NCBI GenBank assembly: GCA_023395595.1
Contig: JAEWYO010000053.1
Span: 1-28,872, forward strand
Origin: Bacillota bacterium
GTDB lineage: Bacteria; Bacillota; Clostridia; Christensenellales; CAG-138
DNA: 28,872 bases
Direction of reading: 5' to 3'
Shown: one piece after another, positions 7,782 to 15,079 of the stretch
Layout: each line of letters begins with the position of its first letter
Numbering within the stretch: the first letter of the stretch is position 1
Position numbers and translations under genes: made by a program
Notes under the pieces: generated by a model
The model's input: only the letters and a program-made list of their open reading frames with translations
Database searches by the model: none
Told to the model about the DNA's origin: nothing

Positions 7782-8683
7782 TCTGCCGCCGCCTCCATAA
7801 AGAGAGATTCCAGCGAGGGTTCCCGCTGCTCGATCTTCAGCGGACAAAGGCGCATTTGCCCGAGCAGGGACATGGAAGAAAGCATGTCCGCCTGTGTTCC
7901 CGTTGGGAAGACAAGGCGCGTTGCGGTTTCCCGTTCGCCGTCCGGCGATGCGGAAAGAAATGCGCTTGCCTCGCTCTCTTCCGCAAACTCTACGACGAAA
8001 CCGCTTTCCGCATGCAGGGCGCGAATCTCCTCCAGCCGTCCGCTGAGCGCAAGCTTGCCGCCGTGCAGCAGGCCCACCTGATCGCACACGCGCTCGATAT
8101 CCGGCAGGATATGCGTGGAAAACAGCACGGTTGTCTCGCTTCTGATCGTGCGGAGGATGTCGATGATGTCCTTGCGTCCGGCAGGATCAAGCGCGGAGGT
8201 CGGCTCGTCGCAAATCAGCAGCCGCGGACGGTGGATCAGTGCCTGCGCGATGCCGAGGCGCTGCTTCATCCCGCGCGAAAACCCGCCAATGCGACGGCAC
8301 GCGCTGGCACTCAACCCAACGAGGGAGAGCAGCTCCTCCGCGCGCTCCTTGCATACGCTCGCGGGAACACCGGCAAGCCCGCCGCAGAGGGCGAGGTACT
8401 CCATCGGGGTGAGATAGCCGTAAAACTCCGGTACGTCCGGCAGATAACCTACGAAGCGATTGGTGCGCGCTTGCCCGTAGGAGACCTTTTCGCCGCAGAC
8501 TCGGATTTCGCCGCCGTCCGCCGCAAGCAGGCCAAGAATCATCTTCATCGTCGTGGTTTTGCCCGCGCCGTTTTCGCCGATGAAGCCATAGATTGCGCCT
8601 TCCGGTACGCGCAGGGTCAGGTCTTTGAGCACCGTCCGCTCACCAAAGCGCTTCTCTACTCCAGAGAGTTCGAGAATGTCCAT
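7778..8683 (-). CDS. ABC transporter ATP-binding protein (YxlF-like)
   Basis: This 301-residue ATPase has Walker A GENGAGKTT (36-44), a Q-loop region near VGYLPD, signature FSRGMKQRL, Walker B LLICDEPTSALDP and H-loop FSTHIL. After the nucleotide-binding domain (to about 215) comes an 85-residue C-terminal domain ending with EQREPSLESLFMEAA, the usual tail of DrrA/CcmA-like exporter ATPases. It energises the permease downstream, with which it overlaps by 4 bases. The small membrane protein upstream ends 6 bases before ATG 8683. Gene order and domain set match B. subtilis yxlE-yxlF-yxlG, but no sigma-Y-like gene is present here. A GAAAAGAGG ribosome site precedes the start. Confidence 0.92.
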   Translation of the reverse strand: MDILELSGVEKRFGERTVLKDLTLRVPEGAIYGFIGENGAGKTTTMKMILGLLAADGGEIRVCGEKVSYGQARTNRFVGYLPDVPEFYGYLTPMEYLALCGGLAGVPASVCKERAEELLSLVGLSASACRRIGGFSRGMKQRLGIAQALIHRPRLLICDEPTSALDPAGRKDIIDILRTIRSETTVLFSTHILPDIERVCDQVGLLHGGKLALSGRLEEIRALHAESGFVVEFAEESEASAFLSASPDGERETATRLVFPTGTQADMLSSMSLLGQMRLCPLKIEQREPSLESLFMEAAAE

Positions 8684-8689
8684 ATGTGT

Positions 8690-8887
8690 TTAGTCCTCTT
8701 TTCCGATCAGGAAATAAAGGATCGGGCCGATGAACTCCATGCCGATAATCGCGACCACGAGCCAGAGCGCGCGTGTGCCGCGCTTGTAGTGCGTGTGGGT
8801 GAGTATGTGGTGGAGGGTGATGCCGAGCAGTGTGAACTGCGCGATCACTAACGGGATCAGAAACGGCAAAGCGTCCTTTAGACTCAT
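8690..8887 (-). CDS. Small PLDc_N-domain membrane protein (YxlE-like)
   Basis: This 65-residue protein has two transmembrane helices: 7-27 (LPFLIPLVIAQFTLLGITLHH) and about 43-61. A basic connecting loop HTHYKRGTRALW and the ending GPILYFLIGKED identify the PLDc_N (phospholipase D nuclease N-terminal membrane) fold. That module occurs alone in small proteins such as YxlE, which in B. subtilis belongs to the sigma-Y operon and is reported as a negative regulator. First gene of an operon with the ABC ATPase and permease; probably an accessory or regulatory subunit of the transporter. Start ATG 8887 is chosen over the in-frame ATG at 8983 because GGAAGGAGC sits about 10 bases upstream and the promoter elements lie inside the longer version. 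Confidence 0.82.
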   Translation of the reverse strand: MSLKDALPFLIPLVIAQFTLLGITLHHILTHTHYKRGTRALWLVVAIIGMEFIGPILYFLIGKED

Positions 8888-8952
8888 AAAAATGCAAGCT
8901 CCTTCCGGCGAAACGCGGTGCTTTTTGCGCCATCTTCGCCTTTCTGGATTGC

Positions 8953-8983
8953 ACGATAGCATATGACGCAGCGTCATGAGCAA
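8953..8983 (-). promoter_or_regulatory. Promoter with 19-bp spacer and internal palindrome (MerR-type geometry)
   Basis: Reading the minus strand, TTGCTC (8983-8978) and TATCGT (8958-8953) preceded by TGC are separated by 19 bp. The spacer contains the perfect palindrome ATGACGC-A-GCGTCAT at 8963-8977, flanked by matching GC dinucleotides two bases further out. Long spacers holding a palindrome are the hallmark of MerR-family activated promoters. The regulator is not encoded next to it. Confidence 0.5.
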
Positions 8984-8993
8984 GCTTTTTTTA

Positions 8994-9026
8994 TAAAAAA
9001 AGCCATCCCGATTTTGTCAGGATGGC
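8994..9026 (-). terminator. Intrinsic terminator after flotillin
   Basis: On the minus strand GCCATCC pairs with GGATGGC around an 11-base loop and runs into seven T residues (8995-9001 as A on plus). It is 22 bases after the flotillin stop. Confidence 0.88.
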
Positions 9027-9047
9027 ATTTGTGCGCATCGAATCAGA

Positions 9048-10502
9048 TCATGCGTTTTTCGGCTGCACCGGCGGCTCGTTGGTTGCAGGCATGACTGCCT
9101 GCCGCGCGGAGATGAGGTCCTTGATGTCCAGGCCTGTGGACTCCTTGATTCCTTCGAGCACCTGGCTTGCGCTAAGCATTACATCGCGCACCAGCTTGGA
9201 CGAGTTGCCGTCGCCATACATGACGATTTTCTCGGTCTGCGAGAGCGGGAAAGCCGCGTTTTTAACGACCTCCGGCAGCGCGGTGAGGTACATCTCCAGA
9301 ACGGAGGCTTCGCCCATACGCTTCTGCGCTTCGGCTTTGCGCTCGATGGCTTCCGCCTCGGCAACACCTTTGGCGCGAATACCTTCGGCTTCCTGCTCCA
9401 TGTAGTAGCGCATGGCTTCCGCCTCAGCGCGCCGCGCCGCTGCCTGCTGCTCCACCTGGTATTTGTGCGCTTCCGCTTCGATGCGGAGGGCTTCCGCCTG
9501 CTGCGCCATTTCGTATTTCTTCGCGTCCGCGTCGCGCTGGCGTTTGATGAGCTGTGCTTCCGCTTCCTTCTCTGTCTGATACTTCAGCGCGTCTGCTTGT
9601 TTGCGGATCTCCGCGTCGAGTTTCTTTTCTTGCAGGGCGATTTCGCGATCCGCGATCACGGCCTCTTTTTCCTTGCGGGCGATGTCCGCGTCGGCCTTGG
9701 TGATTTCAATCGTCTTGCGCTGGGTCTCCTGCTGGATGGCGTAGGCTGCGTCCGCTTCCGCCTTCTTCGTGTCGGAGCGAACCAGCATTTCGGATTGCTG
9801 CATGGCGAGCTCCGCGTTTTGTACGGCGATCTTCTTCTCCGCGTCCGCGCGGACGGCGTTTGCGAGCTGCTGCGCTTCCGCGGTGGCAATCGCGATATCC
9901 CGCTGCGCGTTTGCCTTGGCGATCTGCGCGTTTTTGCGAATCTGTTCGACGTTGTCGATACCCATGTTTTCAATCGTGCCCGCGGCATCCTTGAAATTCT
10001 GGATATTGAAGTTGACGACCTCGATGCCGAGCTTTTCCATGTCGGGCACGACGTTTTCGGTGATCTTGCGCGCAACGCCCTGACGATCCTGCACCATCTC
10101 TTTGAGGCCGACGGAGCCGACGATCTCGCGCATATTGCCCTCGAGCACCTGCGTCACCAGCGTGACCATCGCTTCCTGACGCAACCCCAGCAGCGACTCC
10201 GCCGCGCGGTTGAGCAGCTCGGGCTTACTGGAAATCTTGATGTTTGCGACGCCGTCCACGCTGACGTTGATGAACTCGTTGGTCGGCACCGCTTCGGAGG
10301 TTTTCACATCGACCTGCATCACGTTGAGCGGGAGCTTGTCCACGCGCTCCAGAAACGGGAACCGCCAGCCGGCTTTACCGATCAGGATTCTGCGCTTACC
10401 AAGGCCGGAGATGACATAGGCCGTGTCCGGCGGGGCCTTGAGATAGCCCAAGAAAAACAGGAGAACAGCAGCGGCGAGAATGACGGGAATGATGTAGCCC
10501 AT
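9048..10502 (-). CDS. floT: Flotillin (SPFH/band 7 membrane scaffold)
   Basis: This 484-residue protein has an N-terminal hydrophobic hairpin segment (3-20, MGYIIPVILAAAVLLFFLGY), then an SPFH/band 7 domain to about residue 180 (YVISGLGKRRILIGKAGWRFPF, NIKISSKPELL, LEGNMREIVGS). A very long alanine/glutamate/lysine/glutamine-rich coiled coil runs from about 185 to 410. A conserved C-terminal segment EVVKNAAFPLSQTEKIVMYGDG is typical of flotillin oligomerisation ends. Flotillins organise ordered lipid domains at the inner face of the membrane and help assemble signalling and secretion complexes. The coiled coil contains regular units of 18 residues starting at KY/RY. A partner NfeD gene, often adjacent, is absent here. 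AAGGAG lies about 11 bases before ATG 10502. It is a single-gene unit with its own promoter and terminator. Confidence 0.93.
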   Translation of the reverse strand: MGYIIPVILAAAVLLFFLGYLKAPPDTAYVISGLGKRRILIGKAGWRFPFLERVDKLPLNVMQVDVKTSEAVPTNEFINVSVDGVANIKISSKPELLNRAAESLLGLRQEAMVTLVTQVLEGNMREIVGSVGLKEMVQDRQGVARKITENVVPDMEKLGIEVVNFNIQNFKDAAGTIENMGIDNVEQIRKNAQIAKANAQRDIAIATAEAQQLANAVRADAEKKIAVQNAELAMQQSEMLVRSDTKKAEADAAYAIQQETQRKTIEITKADADIARKEKEAVIADREIALQEKKLDAEIRKQADALKYQTEKEAEAQLIKRQRDADAKKYEMAQQAEALRIEAEAHKYQVEQQAAARRAEAEAMRYYMEQEAEGIRAKGVAEAEAIERKAEAQKRMGEASVLEMYLTALPEVVKNAAFPLSQTEKIVMYGDGNSSKLVRDVMLSASQVLEGIKESTGLDIKDLISARQAVMPATNEPPVQPKNA

Positions 10503-10583
10503 AGTGTAAATTCTCCTTACCTGTTGGTGTGGGACTGTGAATTGAGAGAAACAAGCATGACTGACACAATGATTTCAAAATAC

Positions 10584-10612
10584 ATGTTATCACAGTGAAA
10601 CGAGAAATACAA
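10584..10612 (-). promoter_or_regulatory. Possible promoter for flotillin
   Basis: On the minus strand TTGTAT (10612-10607) and TAACAT (10589-10584) are 17 bp apart, giving a leader of about 75 bases. Both hexamers deviate from consensus. The rest of 10503-10724 shows nothing else I can support. Confidence 0.4.
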
Positions 10613-10724
10613 TTCGCGACAGACGGTTGAATTGTATCAAATTTGTCAATCTTTGAGAGAAACACATGCATAATTGTGGATCGATCACGAATTGCAGGTC
10701 TGCGCACAAGCGAACAAAGCGCGC

Positions 10725-10758
10725 AAAAAAAGAAGGCTTGCTGTTACACAAACCTTCT
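10725..10758 (-). terminator. Intrinsic terminator of the typA-acetyltransferase unit
   Basis: On the minus strand AGAAGGtTTG pairs with CAAgCCTTCT (one mismatch) around an 8-base loop, followed by six more T residues. It starts 12 bases after the acetyltransferase stop. Confidence 0.9.
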
Positions 10759-10769
10759 GAATGGATCGT

Positions 10770-11210
10770 TTAGAGTTTCAACACATACACCACTTCGCCG
10801 TAGAGAACCCTGCCATCCGGCGCGAAGCCGAGCGATTCATAGAGCGCACGCGCAATGGCGTTTTCCGGCTCAAAGCTGATGAAGATGCAGGTGTGCTCCT
10901 CGTCCGAAAGCCCACGAATCCGATCGATAAGCAGCGTCATCGCCTCTCTGCCGTAGCCAACACCCTGATAACGCTGGTCGATCATCAGGCGGTAGATCCA
11001 GTATTGGTGATCGTCCTCGTCAAGGCTGTACATCGCGAACCCGACGGGTTTGTTCTCGGCATAGAGTGCGAGCGGTACGCACTCCGGCTGCACAAATGCC
11101 TGCGCAAGAGAATATTGGTTCGCCGCGACGAAATCCCGCTGCTCCGGCGAAACGGAGAGATCCAACACCGAAAGATAGTTGTAGCGGTCGATTTCGACTA
11201 GGCGAAGCAT
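10770..11210 (-). CDS. GNAT N-acetyltransferase, BltD (spermidine acetyltransferase)-like
   Basis: This 146-residue single-domain GNAT enzyme has motif A IYRLMIDQRYQGVGYGREAM near 68-87 (acetyl-CoA pyrophosphate loop Q/R-x-x-G-x-G/A) and motif B SFEPENAIARALYESLGF near 112-129. The N-terminal stretch VLDLSVSPEQRDFVAAN followed by ALYAENKPVGFAMY closely follows the layout of the B. subtilis BltD and related diamine acetyltransferases. It would transfer acetyl from acetyl-CoA to an amine, possibly a polyamine. Substrate is inferred from the layout only. The start lies 29 bases after the typA stop, with GAAAGGAGCGAAGGG before the ATG, and no promoter or terminator separates the two genes, so they are probably co-transcribed. 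Confidence 0.85.
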   Translation of the reverse strand: MLRLVEIDRYNYLSVLDLSVSPEQRDFVAANQYSLAQAFVQPECVPLALYAENKPVGFAMYSLDEDDHQYWIYRLMIDQRYQGVGYGREAMTLLIDRIRGLSDEEHTCIFISFEPENAIARALYESLGFAPDGRVLYGEVVYVLKL

Positions 11211-11239
11211 GGTTCCCTTCGCTCCTTTCGGGCGGCAGA

Positions 11240-13066
11240 TCAGGGATCTTGGGTGTCGATCTGCTTGGCGTATTTCATGCGCTGATCTTTATTGAGGAAG
11301 CGTTTGCGCATGCGAATGCTCTTGGGCGTAACCTCGACGAGTTCGTCGTCCGCGATGAACTCCAGACACTGCTCCAGCGAGAGCACCACCGGCGGGGTCA
11401 GCCGCAATGCATCGTCCGAGCCGGAAGCACGCATATTGGTGACGTGTTTCTTTTTGCAGACGTTGACCACGATGTCTCCTGCGCGCGCGTTCTCACCGAC
11501 GACCTGTCCTTCGTAGACGGGAATGCCGGAGCCGACGAAGAGCTTGCCGCGATCCTGCGTGTTAAACAGGCCGTAGCTGGAGGTGTCGCCCGTCTCGTGG
11601 GCAACCAGCGAGCCCGTCTTGCGCTCCTCGATGGGTCCGCGATAGGCTTCGTAATCATGGAAAATGTGGCTCATCACGCCGTTGCCGCGTGTATCGGTCA
11701 AAAGCTCCGAGCGATAGCCCATCAGTCCGCGCGCAGGCACGAGGAACTGGAGGCGGACGCTGTTGTCGCCCTGATTCGTCATGTCCTGCAGCTCCGCCTT
11801 GCGCTGACCGAGCTTTTCCATGACTGCGCCGACGTAGTCCACCGGAACGTCGATGGTGAGTTCTTCAATCGGCTCAAGTACGTTGCCGTCCTTGTCCTTG
11901 TGGAAGATGACCTTCGGGCGGGAGACCGCGAACTCGTAACCCTGACGGCGCATGGTTTCGATGAGGATCGAAAGATGCAGCTCGCCTCTGCCGCTGACGC
12001 GGAAGCTGTCGGTGGTTTCCGTTTCTTCCACGCGCATGGAGATGTTGGTTTTCACCTCGGTAAAGAGTCTGTCGCGCAGGTTGCGCCCGGTGACATACTT
12101 GCCCTCTCGTCCGGCAAACGGGCTGTCGTTGAGCATGAACATCATGCTGACCGTCGGCTCGTCGATGTGCACAAACGGCAGCGGCTCGATGCAGGCAGGA
12201 TCGCAAACCGTCTCGCCGACGTTGAGGAATTCCATACCCGCCACGCAGATGATGTCTCCGCACGGGGCTTCGTCCACCTCGACGCGCTTGAGACCTTCAT
12301 AGCGATAGAGCCGGGTGATCTTCGTGTCCACCTTGCGGTTGTCTTCGCCGCCGCAGATGACGACGGGCATGCCCTTTTTCGCCGTTCCGCGTTCGATGCG
12401 GCCTACGCCGATGCGGCCGACATAATCGTCGTAATCGATGGAGGAGAAGAGGATTTGCAGCGGTTCGTCCGGCTGGAATTTCGGCGCGGGAATCGCGCTG
12501 ATGATCGTGTCAAAGAGCGCGACCATATTGTTTTCCATGTTGTCCGGCGAGTGCCCGCTCATGTTGTCACGCGCGCTGGCGTAGACCACGGGGAAATCAA
12601 GCTGCTCCGCCGTTGCGCCAAGCTCGATGAAGAGCTCCAGCGCCTGATCCACGACCTCCGCCGGGCGTGCGCCCTGACGATCGACTTTGTTAACGACCAG
12701 AATCGGAATTTTGTTGAGCTCGAGGGATTTGCGCAGCACGAAGCGCGTCTGCGGCATGCAGCCTTCAAACGCGTCCACGAGCAGCAGCACGCCATCGACC
12801 ATCTGGAGGATGCGCTCCACCTCGCCGCCGAAATCCGCGTGCCCGGGGGTGTCTACGATGTTGATGCGCGTGCCGCCGTAGCTCACCGCCGTGTTTTTGC
12901 TGAGGATGGTGATGCCACGCTCACGCTCAAGATCGTTGGAGTCCATAATGCGCTCGACGTCCTGTTCGCCTCTGCGCAGCACGCCCGCGTCACGCAGCAT
13001 TTGGTCAACCAACGTTGTCTTGCCGTGGTCAACGTGCGCGATGATGGCGACGTTTCGAATGTCCAT
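11240..13066 (-). CDS. typA: Ribosome-associated translational GTPase TypA/BipA
   Basis: This 608-residue protein is within the usual 600-615 residues of the family. GTPase motifs are intact: G1 AHVDHGKTT (10-18), switch region RERGITI, G3 DTPGHADF, G4 NKVDR. Domains II and III follow, with the RVEETETTDSFRVSGRGELHL segment and the BipA-specific C-terminal domain (ARGLMGYRSELLTDTRG, GDTSSYGLFNTQDRG, KKKHVTNMRASGSDDALRL). TypA binds the ribosome as an EF-G-like factor and assists 50S maturation and stress or cold adaptation. AGAAGG lies 8 bases before ATG 13066. First gene of a two-gene unit with the acetyltransferase. Confidence 0.97.
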   Translation of the reverse strand: MDIRNVAIIAHVDHGKTTLVDQMLRDAGVLRRGEQDVERIMDSNDLERERGITILSKNTAVSYGGTRINIVDTPGHADFGGEVERILQMVDGVLLLVDAFEGCMPQTRFVLRKSLELNKIPILVVNKVDRQGARPAEVVDQALELFIELGATAEQLDFPVVYASARDNMSGHSPDNMENNMVALFDTIISAIPAPKFQPDEPLQILFSSIDYDDYVGRIGVGRIERGTAKKGMPVVICGGEDNRKVDTKITRLYRYEGLKRVEVDEAPCGDIICVAGMEFLNVGETVCDPACIEPLPFVHIDEPTVSMMFMLNDSPFAGREGKYVTGRNLRDRLFTEVKTNISMRVEETETTDSFRVSGRGELHLSILIETMRRQGYEFAVSRPKVIFHKDKDGNVLEPIEELTIDVPVDYVGAVMEKLGQRKAELQDMTNQGDNSVRLQFLVPARGLMGYRSELLTDTRGNGVMSHIFHDYEAYRGPIEERKTGSLVAHETGDTSSYGLFNTQDRGKLFVGSGIPVYEGQVVGENARAGDIVVNVCKKKHVTNMRASGSDDALRLTPPVVLSLEQCLEFIADDELVEVTPKSIRMRKRFLNKDQRMKYAKQIDTQDP

Positions 13067-13101
13067 TTGAGTACCTTCTTTCTAAATAACGAAAACAAGT
13101 T

Positions 13102-13131
13102 ATTATAAACCACGGGAAGGGCAAAGCACAA
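13102..13131 (-). promoter_or_regulatory. Promoter of typA
   Basis: On the minus strand TTGTGC (13131-13126) and a perfect TATAAT (13107-13102) are 18 bp apart; start near 13095, about 30 bases before the ATG. Confidence 0.65.
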
Positions 13132-13240
13132 GATTTTTCGTGAATATGGCTGGATTTCGGCGAATTTTCGTGGGTTTTCTTTGAGCAAGGCGAAAATTGC
13201 AAAAGGAACGTGAACAAATGATTCCGATACCGAATGGACG

Positions 13241-13270
13241 TTGACAAACAACAAGCATCACTGCTAATAT
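13241..13270 (+). promoter_or_regulatory. Promoter of the lipoprotein gene
   Basis: A perfect TTGACA at 13241-13246 and TAATAT at 13265-13270, preceded by TGC (extended -10), are 18 bp apart. It gives a leader of about 124 bases. Together with the typA promoter this explains the 334-base divergent gap 13067-13400. An imperfect inverted repeat (GCGAATTTTCG at 13160, CGAAAATTGC at 13191) also lies in the gap, role unknown. Confidence 0.75.
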
Positions 13271-13285
13271 CGATACATCACAATG

Positions 13286-13339
13286 AATGCGCGTTCTACC
13301 GATTGATTTACCGGTACACTTCACGAAGCAGGGCGCATT
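13286..13339 (+). other. Nested hairpin in the lipoprotein mRNA leader
   Basis: AATGCGC (13286-13292) can pair with GCGCATT (13333-13339), enclosing a second stem TACCG/CGGTA (13297-13301 with 13312-13316). It sits at the 5' end of the predicted transcript and could stabilise it. No known riboswitch is recognised. Confidence 0.4.
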
Positions 13340-13400
13340 TACACAACCGCAAGCTCATCTCATCCCGGGGTTACAAGACGGATCATCATGGAGGAAGCGT

Positions 13401-14447
13401 ATGAAAAAACATGTGGTTTTCGCGTTGGCCGCACTGACCGTATTATTGATGCTCACCGGCTGCGCCAAACCTGCTCCGAAAGAATTCCTGATTGATTCGA
13501 AGAACTATTTCGAGATCGGCGTGCCAAGCGGTTCCAAGGTGTTTTTCCAAGCACCTTGGTATCGTGTTAGCGCGCAGGACTACTTGGAAGATTCCGGCTC
13601 CAACGCAAGAGAGTTTACCGTTGGTCAGGATGCGGAGCTGTCCGGCGTGAATGTCGATCAGTTGAATGGCGCACACATAACCGTCCGTGAAAATGACCTA
13701 AGCGAGTGCGTGAACACAGATTACTATAAGAACATTGCGCTCCAGTCATTTTTACTTCAAGGAATCACACCCGAAAGAAATCTTGCGGGAGACGTCCGCT
13801 CACGTGATGTCGCGAAGGTACGCAATGCGCTGAAGGGGTATGTGGCACACGGCAAGATACTATCATTAAATCTTTCGTTCTACGGCGAAATCACCAAGGA
13901 CGTTCAGATTGATTCCATCAGTATCAATTCTATCTATTATCATGCATCGTTTGATTCGTTTCACATCACACCTCTTGCAATTCCGGATAATCAATCCGAT
14001 GTTATTTACGAGAAGTACATCACTGGCGGTGATGGCGGGCTGCTATCCGGTCCATCTATGTCGCAATCCGGCTATTGCCTAGTAGAGGGCGCAGCGCAGT
14101 CTGCAATCCGCAATATTCGGGTAGAGGCAGTCAATGATTCGTGCGTTGTTCTGGATCAAACGAATTACAGGGAGTTTGCTGCGTATTGCGACACCTTCAG
14201 CGAGAGCACCATGAACGGCCAGAAGGCGGGTCCATTTAGAAATGGCGATGCGATCAATCTTGAATTTGCGTATCTGTATTTGGGGAAAACACCAGAGAAG
14301 TTCAAACAATACGACTCAGCTATCGCTTGCCTGCGATATATCGTTACGCTGGAAGACGGAACCGAACTCAATAGCTATATCTATCAAACGAGTCTACGGG
14401 AGCCGGAATATGTGCTTGTTCGTCTTCTTTTGAATGATTCGAAATGA
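13401..14447 (+). CDS. Hypothetical lipoprotein
   Basis: This 348-residue protein has a classic lipoprotein signal: MKKH, a hydrophobic core, then lipobox LTGC with Cys21 as the acylated residue. The mature part is hydrophilic and rich in Asn, Ser and Tyr, without a family I recognise. The second half (about 215-345) has segments such as DSFHITPLAIPDN, TGGDGGLLSGPSM and TVLEDGTELNSYIYQTSLREPEYVLVR-like strands that suggest beta-rich folding. Expected location is the outer face of the cytoplasmic membrane. ATG 13401 is chosen because GGAGG lies 6 bases upstream and the signal peptide starts there; the frame is open upstream to 13287. Base composition is visibly more AT-rich than the surrounding genes, and it is a lone gene with a strong promoter, which is compatible with acquisition by transfer. 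Confidence 0.82.
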   Translation: MKKHVVFALAALTVLLMLTGCAKPAPKEFLIDSKNYFEIGVPSGSKVFFQAPWYRVSAQDYLEDSGSNAREFTVGQDAELSGVNVDQLNGAHITVRENDLSECVNTDYYKNIALQSFLLQGITPERNLAGDVRSRDVAKVRNALKGYVAHGKILSLNLSFYGEITKDVQIDSISINSIYYHASFDSFHITPLAIPDNQSDVIYEKYITGGDGGLLSGPSMSQSGYCLVEGAAQSAIRNIRVEAVNDSCVVLDQTNYREFAAYCDTFSESTMNGQKAGPFRNGDAINLEFAYLYLGKTPEKFKQYDSAIACLRYIVTLEDGTELNSYIYQTSLREPEYVLVRLLLNDSK

Positions 14448-14535
14448 AATGCTTGACGTGGTACAAACCTGTTTTGAGAAAGATTCTGCTGCTTACCGAA
14501 AAGCCTATTAATATAATAAAAACGACTCCATTTCT

Positions 14536-14570
14536 CGCGGCAACCAGCCTGTTTGACGAATGCCGCGTTT
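14536..14570 (+). terminator. Possible terminator after the lipoprotein gene
   Basis: CGCGGCA (14536-14542) pairs with TGCCGCG (14561-14567) over an 18-base loop, followed by a short TTT. The loop is long and the T-run short, and it is 90 bases after the stop, so this is tentative. Confidence 0.35.
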
Positions 14571-14617
14571 CCTTGTGCAGGATCAAAAAATAGCAAACAT
14601 AATTTTGCAAGATTCTC

Positions 14618-14646
14618 TTGACAAGGTTCGTGCATTAATGTATAAC
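14618..14646 (+). promoter_or_regulatory. Promoter of the GntR/ABC operon
   Basis: A perfect TTGACA (14618-14623) and TATAAC (14641-14646) are exactly 17 bp apart, about 40 bases before the TTG start of the GntR gene. Confidence 0.75.
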
Positions 14647-14666
14647 TGTGTTAAGACAATAATACA
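14639..14666 (+). promoter_or_regulatory. Candidate GntR (YtrA-type) operator
   Basis: The inverted repeat TGTAT-18 bases-ATACA overlaps the -10 element and the likely transcription start. YtrA-type regulators repress their own operons through such TGTA/TACA inverted repeats. The match is only five bases per arm. Confidence 0.35.
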
Positions 14667-14692
14667 GCGACACACGAAAGGGGGAACACGCA

Positions 14693-15079
14693 TTGGCTTG
14701 GCAATTCAACTCAAATCGTCCCATCTATCAGCAGATAGTGGACGAGATAGAACTTCGCATTCTCAACGGCACCTATGAGATGGGAATGCGGCTGCCCAGC
14801 GTTCGCGACCTTGCGGTACTGGCGGCGGTCAACCCGAACACGATGCAAAGAGCACTCGCAGAACTGGAGGAAATGGGATTGGTTACCACGCAGAGAAACA
14901 CCGGACGAACGGTGACGACGGATGAAACCGCTGTCTCCCGCGCGCGGGATGTCAAAGCGGATTTGCTCGCAGAGACGTTCATGATGCAGATGCAGGCACT
15001 GGGCTTGAGCCGCAAAGAGGTGCTGGAACGTCTTGCGAAGGGGGAACAAAAGGAGGGGGAACATGCAGTCAATTCTTGA
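14693..15079 (+). CDS. GntR family transcriptional regulator, YtrA subfamily
   Basis: This 128-residue protein has a winged helix-turn-helix at about 8-72 (PIYQQIVDEIELRILNGTY, MRLPSVRDLAVLAAVNPNTMQRALAELE, GLVTTQRNTGRTVT). A short C-terminal helical tail replaces a ligand domain, which is the YtrA pattern (110-130 residues). It should repress its own operon and respond to cell-envelope stress or a peptide antibiotic as YtrA relatives do; the inducer is unknown. The start is TTG at 14693, placed 8 bases after AAAGGGGG; no ATG is available before the conserved QFNSNRPIYQQI region. The gene overlaps the ATPase gene by 17 bases. Confidence 0.92.
   Translation: MAWQFNSNRPIYQQIVDEIELRILNGTYEMGMRLPSVRDLAVLAAVNPNTMQRALAELEEMGLVTTQRNTGRTVTTDETAVSRARDVKADLLAETFMMQMQALGLSRKEVLERLAKGEQKEGEHAVNS

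Noticed and set aside
9465..10598. Plus-strand open frame of 377 codons
   Set aside because: Antisense to flotillin, and the translation is a mirror of the alanine/glutamate-rich coiled coil.
11066..13108. Long plus-strand open frame of 680 codons
   Set aside because: It lies wholly antisense to typA, has low-complexity Arg/Ala/His/Asp/Val-rich translation, and no ribosome site. It is a GC-driven shadow of the real gene.
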